Shown here one piece after another: positions 28,213 through 38,400 of a stretch of DNA of 64,000 nucleotides. Position numbers and translations under genes: made by a program. The notes beneath the pieces were generated by a model. It did not search any database. It was not told the DNA's origin and saw only the letters and a list, made by a program, of their open reading frames with translations. Source of the DNA: Paracoccaceae bacterium (GTDB lineage Bacteria; Pseudomonadota; Alphaproteobacteria; Rhodobacterales; Rhodobacteraceae). The stretch spans positions 1 to 64,000 of the forward strand of contig JAFWNM010000007.1 of assembly GCA_017510335.1 (NCBI GenBank). Reading direction: 5' to 3'. The number at the start of each line of letters is the position of its first letter. Positions within the stretch are counted from its first letter, which is position 1.

Positions 28213-28635
28213 GATGTCCCGCCGAAAGAGAGGACTGCCACATTGATCCGCGTCTGGCCGGAAGTCAAAGGGTCGATCCCCCATAAAAGGCGCTTGCGCT
28301 GTCCGGCGGTCCTGCGTGCGCGTGTTCTTATGTGCCGATCTGCCCGGACCGGGAACTCCCCGCGCTACTGTGACACGGGGCACTTGCCGTCCCGGACCCA
28401 TGCGAAACAAACCGCATTTCCTGCGCATGTGCGAAATGTCCTGAAGGGGGCGTTGCGGGCGCGTGTTGTGCTGCAGGTGCCGGCTGTGCCATTCCACTGC
28501 GCGGTGCTGAAACCCAATGTGGCGCATCGGATGGGCCGACCCACAGATAGACTTTCGCGCTACACAAATACACGCGATCCTGTAAACGGGATGGGGCAAA
28601 CCCCGATCGCACGCCCCGTTTGAAAAAGGATAGTC
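28213..28635. other. Divergent intergenic region, Na/Pi protein and export adaptor
   Basis: This 423-base divergent region should hold both promoters, but no strong -35/-10 pair or FNR-type site was seen. The only clear structure is at 28584-28621: an outer stem AAACGGG/CCCGTTT and an inner GGGG/CCCC. It ends 3 bases before the AAGGA of the downstream gene, so it could affect translation of the adaptor gene. Confidence 0.45.
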
Positions 28636-29715
28636 ATGATGACGGCCAAGGACGCCCCTGATCTGCCGCTTGATCTGGGCCGTGGTCCAGATACCGAAGC
28701 GCCGTTCCCGCCACAGCGGCGCGGCTGGTTTCGCAAGCGCTATCTGCTGGTGTTGCTGATCCCGGTCTTCATGTTTTCGGGCGCGGTGATCGGCATGTAT
28801 TTCCAGCCGCCCGCGCTGCAAAAATTCTATGCGCTGACTGGGCTGCAACCCGGCGGCGGGGCGTCCAGCCCGATTGCGCTTCCCCCAGAGATTGAACTGC
28901 CCGAAGCCATGGCCCAGACCCTTCTGCCGACAGATGTGGTGGGGTTGGCAAGGCTTATGCCGCGTGGCGATGTGGCCATTGTTGCCGCCCCTTATGGTGC
29001 GGGTGATGCGCGGGTTGCCGAAATCCTTGTTTCGGTTGGCGACATTGTGGCGCGCGGCGCCCCGCTTGCGCGTCTGGACAACCGCGATGCGCTGGAAGGC
29101 GCGGTGCTGACGGCCCAAGCCACGCTTGCAGTGTGCCAGGCGACGCTGGCCCAGACGCGCAGCGCGGTTGCCGCCAGCCGCGCCGAGGCCCAGGCCACGC
29201 TTGCCCGTTTTGCCGCCGGTCAGATCGATGACCAGCCAGATGTTGTTGTCGCAGCCCGCAACGTGGCCGCCGCTGAAGCGGAGGTGGCCCGTGCGCGGAT
29301 GGATATGGACCGCGCCGAAGTGCGCGCGCCCATTGATGGGACGATTCTGGACATCCACGCCACACCGGGACAACGCCCGCCCGCCGAAGGCATCATGGAG
29401 ATGGGAAATACCGATGTGATGATGGCCGCGGTCGAAATCTGGCAAGACAGGATTGCCAGTGTTGCTGCAGGCCAGCCCGTGGAACTGGCCGCCCCTGCGC
29501 TGGGCCAGTCCTTGCGCGGCACTGTGCAAAGCATCGGGCTGACCGTGGGGCGGCAAGGTCTGATTTCTGACGATGCAGCGGCCAATTCCGATGCGCGGGT
29601 GATCCGGGTTCTGGTTGCGCTTGATGCGGCCTCATCCCCTGTTGCAGCGCGCTATGTCGGGCTGGAAGCAGTGGCCAGGATCGACACTGGCGCCGCTGCG
29701 CGGGCCACGCAATGA
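28636..29715 (+). CDS. DevB-type HlyD-family membrane fusion protein
   Basis: The 359-residue product has a cytoplasmic N-terminus of about 35 residues, one membrane helix (YLLVLLIPVFMFSGAVIGMY) and a periplasmic part. That part contains a biotinyl-lipoyl-like half (VAEILVSVGDIVARGAPLAR), an Ala-rich alpha hairpin at about residues 155-230, and the second lipoyl half (DRAEVRAPIDGTILDIHATP). This is the adaptor of a DevBCA-type ABC exporter, which normally works with a permease (DevC) and an ATPase (DevA). The gene overlaps devC by 4 bases. Both partner genes downstream are broken by a deletion, so this adaptor probably has no working cognate pump. Confidence 0.88.
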   Translation: MMTAKDAPDLPLDLGRGPDTEAPFPPQRRGWFRKRYLLVLLIPVFMFSGAVIGMYFQPPALQKFYALTGLQPGGGASSPIALPPEIELPEAMAQTLLPTDVVGLARLMPRGDVAIVAAPYGAGDARVAEILVSVGDIVARGAPLARLDNRDALEGAVLTAQATLAVCQATLAQTRSAVAASRAEAQATLARFAAGQIDDQPDVVVAARNVAAAEAEVARARMDMDRAEVRAPIDGTILDIHATPGQRPPAEGIMEMGNTDVMMAAVEIWQDRIASVAAGQPVELAAPALGQSLRGTVQSIGLTVGRQGLISDDAAANSDARVIRVLVALDAASSPVAARYVGLEAVARIDTGAAARATQ

Positions 29716-30401
29716 GCCGCCTTCTGCAATGGATTTTCGGACGCCTGCCAATTGGCTGGCTGCAACTGACGCATAAGCGGGGCCGTTTCATGGCGGCCCT
29801 GTCAGGTGTCGCCTTCGCCAATGTTCTGGTATTCGTGCAACTGGGCATCATGAATTCCATGGCAACGGCAACCCTGCGTCCCTATGCGTTTTTCAATGCC
29901 GACATCATGATCTCGGCGGCGGATGCGAACGCGCTTGCTGTGGGTGGCAATGTCGCACGGCAATGGATGTTGCAGGCCTTTGCTGACCCCGATGTAATTG
30001 CCGGAACGGGGGTGTTTATCGCCAATGCACCCCTGAAGCGGGGCGACACTGACATCAGCCTGACCACTTTCGGGATCGACCCTGCCCAACCTGATTTCAT
30101 TGCACCCCAGATCGCAGATGACATTGCGGTGTTGCAGGTGCGCGATGTGGCAATCCTTGACAGGCTTGCGCGTGGCATCCCGAAGGACGAGGCGGCGGCC
30201 ATCCGGCCGCAAACGCCACTGTCTTTTGAAACGCAGGGCCGAACGCTTACGGCGCTGACCACCTTTGCAGGGGGTGGCGGTTTTGGGGGGGATGGCTATA
30301 TGTTCGTGTCTGACCAAACCTTCCTGTCGTTATTTGCGTCGCGCAGTTCCACGGCGCCGGACCATATTCTGTTGCGCCTGCGCCCGGGTGCAGATGTCGC
30401 G
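29712..30401 (+). pseudogene. Truncated DevC-type ABC permease
   Basis: Residues 1 to about 230 match a DevC-like permease: the start IGWLQLTHKRGRFMAALSGV, a first membrane helix, and the periplasmic MacB-like domain ending DHILLRLRPGADVA. A full DevC has about 380 residues with three more helices at the C-terminus; these are absent. After residue 230 the frame runs for another 47 unrelated residues to a stop at 30545 because it reads the following ATPase DNA out of frame. The junction is abrupt and without any insertion, so a deletion is the simplest cause. Confidence 0.85.
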
Positions 30402-30741
30402 GTCGTGTGCGGCGCGCGCGCTTGGACTTGTGGGCCTGTCGGACCGTCTGGACTACCGGCCTGCAAACCTGTCGGGGGGGCAGAAACAGCGTGTTGCAGT
30501 GGCCCGCGCGCTTGTCGGAAACCCTGCCATGGTGCTTGCGGATGAACCGACAGCGGCACTGGACAAGGACAGCGCTGCGGATGTGGTCGATCTGCTCAAG
30601 CGGCTTGGAACACAGCGGGGCACAACGACCCTGCTTGTGACACATGACCCCCGGATCCTTGATCGCGCGGACAGCATTCTTACGCTGGAAGATGGCAAGA
30701 TTGTTTCTTGCAGGGCGGGCAGCACTGCAAGCCGCGCTTGA
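30400..30741 (+). pseudogene. Truncated DevA-type ABC ATPase
   Basis: From the junction near 30400 another frame encodes the last half of an ABC ATPase. It has the signature motif [15 protein letters not shown], Walker B with AMVLADEPTAALD, and the H-loop LLVTHDPRI. The N-terminal half with Walker A and the Q-loop is missing, and there is no start codon or ribosome binding site for this frame. It is therefore non-functional. The gene order B-C-A matches DevBCA cassettes. Confidence 0.87.
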
Positions 30742-30780
30742 TGAATTGCGTTGCAGGCTTGCTCAAGCGGGTAAGCCGTT

Positions 30781-31602
30781 TTAGCCACTTGCCCCCGGCA
30801 AGTCCGAGCCGTTGGCGTCAGCAATTGCATCAGGGCCGTCGATTAACTTGTCGGGTTGTGCAAGTGTTGTCAGCTTCTCCCGGTCGGTGATGATGACACG
30901 CGCGCCGTCCATCTTGACGCCATCTGCTTCCAGCATGCGCAGGGTGCGCGACAGGTTTTCGGGCGTCATGCCAAGGTAGGACGCGATCAGGCGTTTTTCC
31001 ACAGGTAACGTATAGGATGTGGCGCCCCCGGCCAGCATCGATTGACGCAACAGGTAGGATGCAACGCGTTCGCGTGAATTGCGCAGTTTCAGGGACTTGG
31101 CACTGCGCACCACCGAACGATAGCAGGCCGCAAGTTCGGTGATGACCGAAACCGCAAATTCGGTATCGCGCCGGAACATCGCGCGCAGGTCGGCGGCAGG
31201 CACCAGAATGATGCGCGTGCGTTCCAGCGTGCGGGCTGACATAAGATAGGGCGCATCCCGAATGCTTGCGGCAAGAATGAATGTGGAAACCGGCTGGACC
31301 ACTGCCATGGTGCATTCGCGCCCGGACCATTGCGCGAATAATTCCACCGACCCTTCCACCACAATATGCAGAAAATCGGCCGGGTCGCCCTGCCGTATGA
31401 TGTCCAGCCCTTGCGGAAAGTTCTGCGCGTAAGAGCTGGCCATAAGCGCTTCGAAGCTGGCCTGCGTCATGTCGCGGAACAGATGCAGATGGCGAATCTC
31501 TGGCAATTCTTCGGGTCGCAAGGTGCTGCCTGATAAGTGTGAGCCTTCTGCTTGACTAACATCAAGCGGTGCGCGCAGCAAGATCAAGCCTTCGGAAAAC
31601 AT
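30781..31602 (-). CDS. narR: Crp/Fnr-family regulator, NarR-like
   Basis: The 273-residue product has a cyclic-nucleotide-binding-like domain (residues about 40-160, with DIIRQGDPADFLHIVVEGSV) and a C-terminal winged helix (ASYLGMTPENLSRTLRMLEA). The recognition helix carries the E-x-x-S-R pattern of FNR/NNR proteins that bind TTGAT-N4-ATCAA. The N-terminal Cys cluster of oxygen-sensing FNR is absent. In Paracoccus, NarR has this make-up, lies next to narK and narGHJI, and activates them with nitrate or nitrite. The same position here supports NarR; DNR/NNR-like is the alternative. It diverges from usp-narK. A near-match FNR-type site (31552-31565) lies within its first codons, so the true start may be downstream. 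Confidence 0.8.
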   Translation of the reverse strand: MFSEGLILLRAPLDVSQAEGSHLSGSTLRPEELPEIRHLHLFRDMTQASFEALMASSYAQNFPQGLDIIRQGDPADFLHIVVEGSVELFAQWSGRECTMAVVQPVSTFILAASIRDAPYLMSARTLERTRIILVPAADLRAMFRRDTEFAVSVITELAACYRSVVRSAKSLKLRNSRERVASYLLRQSMLAGGATSYTLPVEKRLIASYLGMTPENLSRTLRMLEADGVKMDGARVIITDREKLTTLAQPDKLIDGPDAIADANGSDLPGASG

Positions 31603-31688
31603 ATTTCGGCGGGTCGTCCCAAGGATTTCTGACCAGAAAATGACGGATTACAAATCCGGCACGAATGTTGGACGCAGGTGCCAGGACT

Positions 31689-31702
31689 TTGATCTCGATC
31701 AA
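31689..31702 (+). promoter_or_regulatory. FNR/NarR-type site upstream of the nar cluster
   Basis: The sequence TTGATCTCGATCAA is an exact TTGAT-N4-ATCAA palindrome. It lies 82 bases (centre) before the usp start, in the gap between narR and usp. This fits activation of the usp-narK-narGHJI unit under anoxia with nitrate. Confidence 0.85.
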
Positions 31703-31777
31703 ATTTTTTCGTGCCCCGCTATGACTGGGTGCTTGCGAACGGGTGGTCAAACGCACCTGAACCGCAAGGAGACGCCC

Positions 31778-32251
31778 ATGCATGTGATGCTGGCCTATGA
31801 TAATTCCCGCAATGCCCGGATTGCCCTGGATGCAGTGCGCGACCTGCTATCTGCGTTGAACCCCAGCATCACGCTGATTTCGGTTGTCGAAGATGTGGGA
31901 AGTGCAACCGCAGGCGCGGACGAGCTGTTTTCAGAACAATACGCCGAGCAGAAGGCAGGAACCGAAGCGGCAGCGGCAGAACTGGCGGCGGCCGGGTTCA
32001 ACGCCTCTGTGCTTATTGCGGAAGGGGATGCGCGCAAGATGATCCTGCGCGCCGTGGAAGAACGCAAGCCAGACCTGCTGGTGATGGCGCGCCACAGCCA
32101 CAAGCCCGACCCCGGCCCGCTGAACTTCATCACCCGCAAGATTGATGCGCTGGTCGAGGAATTCGATCACATGACCTTCGGTTCGGTCAGCGCGTTTCTG
32201 GCGCGGCGTGCTTCCTGCCCGTTGCTGATCATCCCAACGCATTCCGACTGA
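31778..32251 (+). CDS. Universal stress protein (UspA family)
   Basis: The 157-residue product starts at the ATG at 31778, 7 bases after AAGGAG, and begins MHVMLAYDNSRNARIALDAV. It is a single Usp domain with an alpha/beta ATP-binding-like fold. The C-terminus has GSVSAFLARRASCPLLIIPT, which corresponds to the G-x-x-S nucleotide-binding end motif of the family. It is the first gene after the FNR-type site and sits ahead of narK. Usp genes are often part of anaerobic regulons, which fits here. The molecular role is unknown. Confidence 0.85.
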   Translation: MHVMLAYDNSRNARIALDAVRDLLSALNPSITLISVVEDVGSATAGADELFSEQYAEQKAGTEAAAAELAAAGFNASVLIAEGDARKMILRAVEERKPDLLVMARHSHKPDPGPLNFITRKIDALVEEFDHMTFGSVSAFLARRASCPLLIIPTHSD

Positions 32252-32297
32252 CGCGTTCGTAACACCCATAGCCGTCTTCAAACCTTCGAGGTCTGAC

Positions 32298-33941
32298 ATG
32301 CAAGTCAGTGATATTTTTCGCTTCAAGAACGCCGAGATAAAGGCCCTCCATCTGACATGGATCGCTTTTTTCATATCGTTCTATGTCTGGTTCAACATGG
32401 CGCCGCTGGCGTCGTCCATGCTGCGTTCTGTCGACTGGCTGACGCGCGATGATATTCGCCTGTTTGCCATCGCCAATGTCGCGCTGACCATTCCTGCGCG
32501 CATCATCGTGGGCATGGCGCTGGACCGCTATGGCCCGCGCCGCGTGTTTTCCGTGCTGATGGTGCTGATGGCCATCCCCACTTTTGTCTTTGCCTTTGGC
32601 GACACGCGCGAAGTGCTGTTCATGTCGCGTCTGGTGCTGTCGTCCATCGGGGCCAGCTTCGTGGTGGGTATCCATATGACCGCGCTGTGGTTCAAGCCGC
32701 GCGATATTGGCTTTGCCGAAGGGTTCTATGCCGGTTGGGGCAATTTCGGGTCGGCGGCGGCGGCAATCACGCTGCCCACCATCGCGCTGACCATGTATGG
32801 CGGCGATGACGGCTGGCGCTATGCGATTGCCACATCTGGCGTGGTCATGGCGGTTTATGGCGTGTTCTACTGGTTCGCCATCACCGACGGGCCAAGTGCC
32901 GATACCCACAAGAAGCCGCGCAAGGCATCCGCACTGGAAGTGTCCAGTTGGCGTGATCTGGTGCTGCTGTGCATCTTCACTGTGCCTATGGTGGGCATTC
33001 TGTCGATCCTTGTCTACCGCGTGCAGATGATGGGTTATATCGACCCGATGACCGCAGTGTTCATCCATGCGGCGATTGCGATAGTCGTGACCTGGCAGGT
33101 CTGGCAGGCGATCAAGGTCAACGTGCCGATCCTGAAAAAGGGCGTGCCGGAAGATGACAAATACCCGTTCAGTTCGGTCGCGGCGCTGAATGCCACCTAT
33201 TTTGCCAATTTCGGCGCGGAACTGGCCGTGGTGTCCATGCTGCCCATGTTCTTTGAAGAAACATGGGGCCTGATGGCGGCGGCGGCGGGCCTGATTGCTG
33301 CCAGTTTCGCCTTCGTCAACCTGTTTGCGCGGCCTATGGGCGGGCTGGTGTCCGACCGTTTCGGCAACCGCCGCTTTGTGATGCTGGCCTATATGTTCGG
33401 CATTGCGATTGGCTTTGTGCTGATGGGGCTGTTGAATTCCAACTGGCCGCTGATCATTGCGATTGCGATCACCATCATGTGCTCGTTTTTCGTGCAGGGT
33501 GCCGAAGGGGCGACCTTCGGGATCATCCCCTCGATCAAGCGGCGCGTTACGGGCCAGATTTCGGGCATGGCAGGGGCTTACGGCAATGTCGGCGCGGTGT
33601 TTTACCTGTTCGTGTTCATGTTCGTCACACCGCAGCAGTTCTTCTTCATCATCGCGGCGGGCGCGCTGATTGCCTGGGTGATCTGCTATTTGTGGCTGGT
33701 CGAGCCGGAAGGCGGGTTCGGGGATGAATACATCATTTCTTCCGTTGACCGTGAGATTGCACTGGAAGCCGCAGAAAAAAAAGCGGCCATGTCTGAAATC
33801 CAAAAGCTGTTCGCCACGTCCGACAAGGTCGAACTGACTGACCGCGGCGGCGCGGTCCATCTGAAGGCGCAATTCAAATCCATCAATGATCTGCGCGCGG
33901 CGCTTGCTGGCCTTGATGCCAGAGCGCGCACCGCAGGCTGA
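32298..33941 (+). CDS. narK: NarK1-type nitrate transporter (MFS)
   Basis: This 547-residue major facilitator protein has twelve predicted helices with an extra 70-residue cytoplasmic tail. The nitrate signature is visible in helix 5 (YAGWGNFGSAAAAITLPT), and the MFS loop motif appears as DRYGPRRVFS. The second half carries SDRFGNRRFVMLAY and AYGNVGAVFYL. It resembles the NarK1 class, thought to import nitrate with protons. In Paracoccus NarK1 and NarK2 are fused into one 24-helix protein; here they are separate, tandem genes 59 bases apart. It follows usp by 46 bases. Confidence 0.9.
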   Translation: MQVSDIFRFKNAEIKALHLTWIAFFISFYVWFNMAPLASSMLRSVDWLTRDDIRLFAIANVALTIPARIIVGMALDRYGPRRVFSVLMVLMAIPTFVFAFGDTREVLFMSRLVLSSIGASFVVGIHMTALWFKPRDIGFAEGFYAGWGNFGSAAAAITLPTIALTMYGGDDGWRYAIATSGVVMAVYGVFYWFAITDGPSADTHKKPRKASALEVSSWRDLVLLCIFTVPMVGILSILVYRVQMMGYIDPMTAVFIHAAIAIVVTWQVWQAIKVNVPILKKGVPEDDKYPFSSVAALNATYFANFGAELAVVSMLPMFFEETWGLMAAAAGLIAASFAFVNLFARPMGGLVSDRFGNRRFVMLAYMFGIAIGFVLMGLLNSNWPLIIAIAITIMCSFFVQGAEGATFGIIPSIKRRVTGQISGMAGAYGNVGAVFYLFVFMFVTPQQFFFIIAAGALIAWVICYLWLVEPEGGFGDEYIISSVDREIALEAAEKKAAMSEIQKLFATSDKVELTDRGGAVHLKAQFKSINDLRAALAGLDARARTAG

Positions 33942-34000
33942 CATATCCGCAGGCCCGCAAGTCCGGCCCTGTCCCCAAACTAACGAGGAGGACGATCCTA

Positions 34001-35392
34001 ATGTCCATCACAGCCACCCACGCAGCCAAAGGGCCGGTCCTGACGGATTGGCGGCCAGAAGACAGTGACTTCTGGCAGAAAACCGGCAAACGCGTCGCCA
34101 ATCGCAACCTGATGATTTCTGTCCCCTGCCTGCTTCTGGCTTTTGCTGTGTGGATGGTCTGGTCTGTCGTGGTGGCGCGCCTGCCCGCAATCGGATTTGC
34201 GTTCACAACCGACCAGTTGTTCCTGCTGGCGGCCCTGCCGGGGCTGTCGGGCGCGACATTGCGCATTTTCTACAGCTTCGTCATTCCCATCTTCGGGGGG
34301 CGGCGCTGGACGGCGATTTCCACAGCCTCGCTTCTGTTGCCCGCGCTGGGCATCGGCTTTGCTGTGCAAAACCCTGAAACGCCTTATGCGATTTTCGTGA
34401 TCCTTGCACTTTTGTGCGGGTTTGGCGGCGGAAATTTCGCGTCTTCCATGTCGAACATCAACTATTTCTTTCCCAAGGCGCAAAAGGGCAACGCGCTGGC
34501 TGTCAATGCGGGGCTGGGCAATCTTGGCGTGTCGGTGGTGCAGTTTGTCGTGCCTGTTGTCATCACGATGGGGGTCTTCGGGGCCATGGGCGGGCAGTCG
34601 CAAACCATTTCCGGTGGGGGTGAATTGTGGCTGCAAAACGCGGGCTTTGTCTGGGTGCCGTTTCTGGTGATCTTCACGCTGGCCGCATGGTTCGGGATGA
34701 ATGATCTTGCGGATGCGAAAGCGAACCTGTCCGACCAACTGACCATCCTGAAGCGCAAGCATAACTGGATCATGTCCTTCCTGTATATCGGGACATTCGG
34801 CAGTTTCATTGGCTACTCAGCGGGCTTTCCACTGCTGATGCGCACACAGTTTCCGGCAGTCGATGCGCTGCAATTCGCCTTTCTTGGGCCGCTGGTTGGT
34901 GCGCTGTCGCGGGTGTTCACCGGCTGGATTTCCGACAGGTTCGGCGGTGGCCGCGTGACGCTGTGGGTGTTCATTGCGATGATCTTCACCGTTGCGGGCG
35001 TGATCTGGTTCCTGCCGCTTGCGGGCAGCGAGGGAAATTTCTGGGGCTTCTTCGCCTGCTTCATGGCGCTGTTTTTCCTGACGGGTGTGGGCAATGCGTC
35101 CACCTTCCAGATGATCCCTGTGATCATGCGCAAGGAAATCCCGCTGCTGATGCCGCAGCTTGATCAAGCGGCGGCGCTGAAAACCGCTGAACGCGAAGCG
35201 GGCGCGATTATCGCTTTCACTTCTGCGATGGCGGCATATGGCGCGTTCTTCATTCCCAAATCCTACGGCACGTCAATTGCGATGACCGGCGGCCCGGCGG
35301 GCGCGCTGTGGGCCTTCGCGGGCTTCTATGTCCTGTGCGTGCTGGTGACGTGGTTCTTTTACACCCGCAAGGGCGCTGCAACGCCCTGCTGA
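34001..35392 (+). CDS. narK: NarK2-type nitrate/nitrite antiporter (MFS)
   Basis: The 463-residue product has twelve helices and lies directly before narG. Nitrate signatures are present in both halves: FGGGNFASSMSNINYFFPKA with GLGNLGVSVVQFVV, and in the second half GFPLLMRTQFPA and SDRFGGGRVTLW. It resembles the NarK2 class, which exchanges cytoplasmic nitrite for external nitrate. That prevents nitrite from building up inside when the cytoplasm-facing NarG is active. An AGGAGG site lies upstream of the ATG at 34001. Confidence 0.92.
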   Translation: MSITATHAAKGPVLTDWRPEDSDFWQKTGKRVANRNLMISVPCLLLAFAVWMVWSVVVARLPAIGFAFTTDQLFLLAALPGLSGATLRIFYSFVIPIFGGRRWTAISTASLLLPALGIGFAVQNPETPYAIFVILALLCGFGGGNFASSMSNINYFFPKAQKGNALAVNAGLGNLGVSVVQFVVPVVITMGVFGAMGGQSQTISGGGELWLQNAGFVWVPFLVIFTLAAWFGMNDLADAKANLSDQLTILKRKHNWIMSFLYIGTFGSFIGYSAGFPLLMRTQFPAVDALQFAFLGPLVGALSRVFTGWISDRFGGGRVTLWVFIAMIFTVAGVIWFLPLAGSEGNFWGFFACFMALFFLTGVGNASTFQMIPVIMRKEIPLLMPQLDQAAALKTAEREAGAIIAFTSAMAAYGAFFIPKSYGTSIAMTGGPAGALWAFAGFYVLCVLVTWFFYTRKGAATPC

Positions 35393-35449
35393 AACATGCG
35401 CGGGCGCAAACGCGCGCCCGCCCCACCCAAACTTTGATCGGAGACAGCG

Positions 35450-38400
35450 ATGAGCCATCTTCTTGACCGCCTGAACTTTCTGAAATCCAACCGCAAGGAT
35501 ACGTTTTCAGACGGGCACGGCCAGACCACAACTGAAAACCGCGATTGGGAAGATGTCTATCGTGACCGCTGGCGGCATGACAAGATCGTGCGCTCCACCC
35601 ATGGAGTGAACTGCACAGGGTCATGTTCGTGGAAAATCTACGTCAAATCGGGCATTGTGACATGGGAAACCCAGCAAACCGATTATCCGCGCACGCGCCC
35701 CGATCTGCCCAACCACGAACCGCGCGGCTGTGCGCGGGGGGCAAGCTATAGCTGGTATCTGTATTCCGCAAACCGCGTGAAAACGCCGCTGGTGCGCGGC
35801 GCGCTTATGCGGCTGTGGCGCGAAAAGCGCCAGTCCATGACGCCGGTTCAGGCATGGACAGCCATTCAGCAAGACCCGATCGCGCGCGCCAGCTACACGG
35901 CCAAGCGCGGCACAGGCGGCTTTGTGCGCGCCACATGGGACGAAGTGACCGAAATTACCGCCGCCGCCAATGCCTATACCGCCAAGGAATATGGCCCTGA
36001 CCGGGTGTTCGGCTTCTCGCCCATTCCGGCCATGTCGATGGTCAGCTACGCCGCCGGTTCGCGCTATCTGTCGCTTCTGGGCGGCACTTGTATGAGCTTT
36101 TATGACTGGTATTGCGACCTGCCGCCCGCCAGCCCCATGACATGGGGTGAACAGACCGACGTTCCCGAAAGTGCCGACTGGTATAATGCGGGCTACCTGC
36201 TGCTGTGGGGATCCAATGTTCCGCAAACCCGCACACCGGACGCCCATTTCTACACCGAGGCACGCTATCGCGGCACAAAATCCGCCGTGATCTGCCCCGA
36301 CTATTCCGAAGCTGCGAAATTCGGTGATGTCTGGTTGAACGCCAAACAGGGCACTGACGCGGCCATCGGCATGGCGTTCGGCCATGTCATCCTGCGCGAG
36401 TTCCATCTGGACCGCCAGACGCCCTATTTCGAGGAATATTGCCGCAAATATTCCGATATGCCCATGCTGGTGCAACTGGAGAAGAAGGGCGACAGCTACC
36501 TGCCGGGCCGCCAACTGCGCGCAAGTGATCTGGCCGACAATCTGGGCGAGGCGAACAACGCGGAATGGAAAACCATCTGCATTGACGAAAATTCCGGCCA
36601 GATGGTCGCACCCAATGGCGCCATCGGGTTTCGCTGGGGCGAACAGGGCAAATGGAACCTGGAAGAAAAGGCCAAGGGCGCAGACATCAGGCCCAAGCTG
36701 TCGTTGATCATGGACGAAGACCGCGACGACGTGGTGGGCGTTGATTTCCCCTATTTCGGGGGCATGGCAACCGGCCAGTGGGAAAACGACGCGCGCGGCG
36801 ATATTCTGACGCGCAATGTGCCGGTCAAGGTGATCACGCTTGCCGACGGGTCGGAAGCGCTGGTCACAACTGTGTTCGACCTGTTCTGCGCGAATTACAG
36901 CCTTGATCGCGGCCTTGGCGGCGATCATGTGACGGATGATTATAACGCCGATGTGCCGTTCACGCCTGCCTGGGCCGAACGCATAACGGGGGTAAGCCGC
37001 GACAAGATCATCCATGTGGCGCGCGAATTCGCCAGCAATGCCGAAAAGACGAATGGCAAATCCATGGTCATCATCGGGGCTGCGATGAACCACTGGTACC
37101 ACATGGACATGAACTACCGCGCGGTCATCAACATGCTGGTGATGTGCGGATGTGTGGGCCAGTCGGGCGGTGGCTGGGCGCATTATGTGGGGCAGGAAAA
37201 ACTGCGCCCGCAAACCGGCTGGACGGCGCTTGCCTTCGCGCTGGACTGGGCGCGCCCGCCACGGCACATGAATTCGACCAGCGCGTGGTATGCCCATACC
37301 GACCAGTGGCGCTATGAAACGGTTACGGCAAAAGACATCCTGTCGCCCACTGCGCCTGCGGGTGATTGGGAAAGCCTGAGCCTGATTGATTATAACATCC
37401 GGTCGGAACGCATGGGCTGGTTGCCTTCGGCCCCGCAGTTGAAAACCAACCCGTTGAAGGTGGGCGCGGCGGCAAAAGCGGCAGGCAAGGACATTCCCGC
37501 CTATGTGGCCGAGCAGTTGAAGGCCGGCACGCTGGAAATGTCCTGCGAAGACCCGGACGCGCCGGAAAACTGGCCGCGCAACCTGTTTGTGTGGCGCTCC
37601 AACCTGCTGGGGTCGTCCGGCAAGGGGCATGAGTATTTCCTGAAACACCTGTTGGGCACCAGCCATGGCGTGCAAGGCAAGGATCTGGGGCAGGAAGGCC
37701 GCCAAAAACCTGTGGAGGCGAAATGGCATGATGACGCGCCCGAAGGGAAACTTGACCTGCTGGTGACCATCGACTTCCGCATGTCCACAACGGCGGTCTA
37801 TGCCGATATCGTCATGCCGACGGCCAGCTGGTATGAAAAGGACGATCTGAACACATCTGACATGCACCCGTTCATCCACCCGCTGCAGGCGGCGGTGGAC
37901 CCGGCGTATGAATCCAAGACCGACTGGGAAATCTTCAAGGCGATTGCCAAGAAATTCTCGGATGTCGCGCCCGAAATTCTGGGCGTGGAAACCGATGTGG
38001 TGCAACTGCCGTTGCAACATGACAGCCCCGGCGAGCTTGCACAGCCGTTTGTGAAGGACTGGAAGCGCGGGGAATGTGACCTTATCCCCGGCAAAACCGC
38101 GCCTGCCTATATTGCGGTCGAACGCGATTATCCGAACCTGCATGCCCGTTTCACCGCCCTTGGCCCGTTGATGGAAAAGGTCGGCAATGGTGGCAAGGGT
38201 ATTGCGTGGGATACGAAAACCGAAGTCCACCACCTGAAGGCGCTGAACGGCACCCATACCGATGGCCCGACGAAAGGCATGGCGAAGATCGAAAGCGCAA
38301 TTGACGCTTGCGAAGTCGTGCTGATGCTTGCGCCCGAAACCAATGGCGAAGTGGCGGTCAAGGCGTGGAATGCGCTGGAAAAGGCAACGGGGCGCGAACA

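Noticed and set aside
28213-29556. N-terminal extension of the Na/Pi-cotransporter frame to 1000 residues
   Set aside because: The extra part is antisense to the adaptor gene and shows no family resemblance; METSPILF at 28212 is the normal start.
32229-33944. 571-residue minus-strand open frame opposite narK1
   Set aside because: Same cause: mirror frame of a GC-rich gene, very His/Gln/Arg-rich and without a family.
35158-35171. TTGATCAAGC near the end of narK2 as an FNR-type site
   Set aside because: Only the left half matches; the right arm ATCAA is not at the required spacing.
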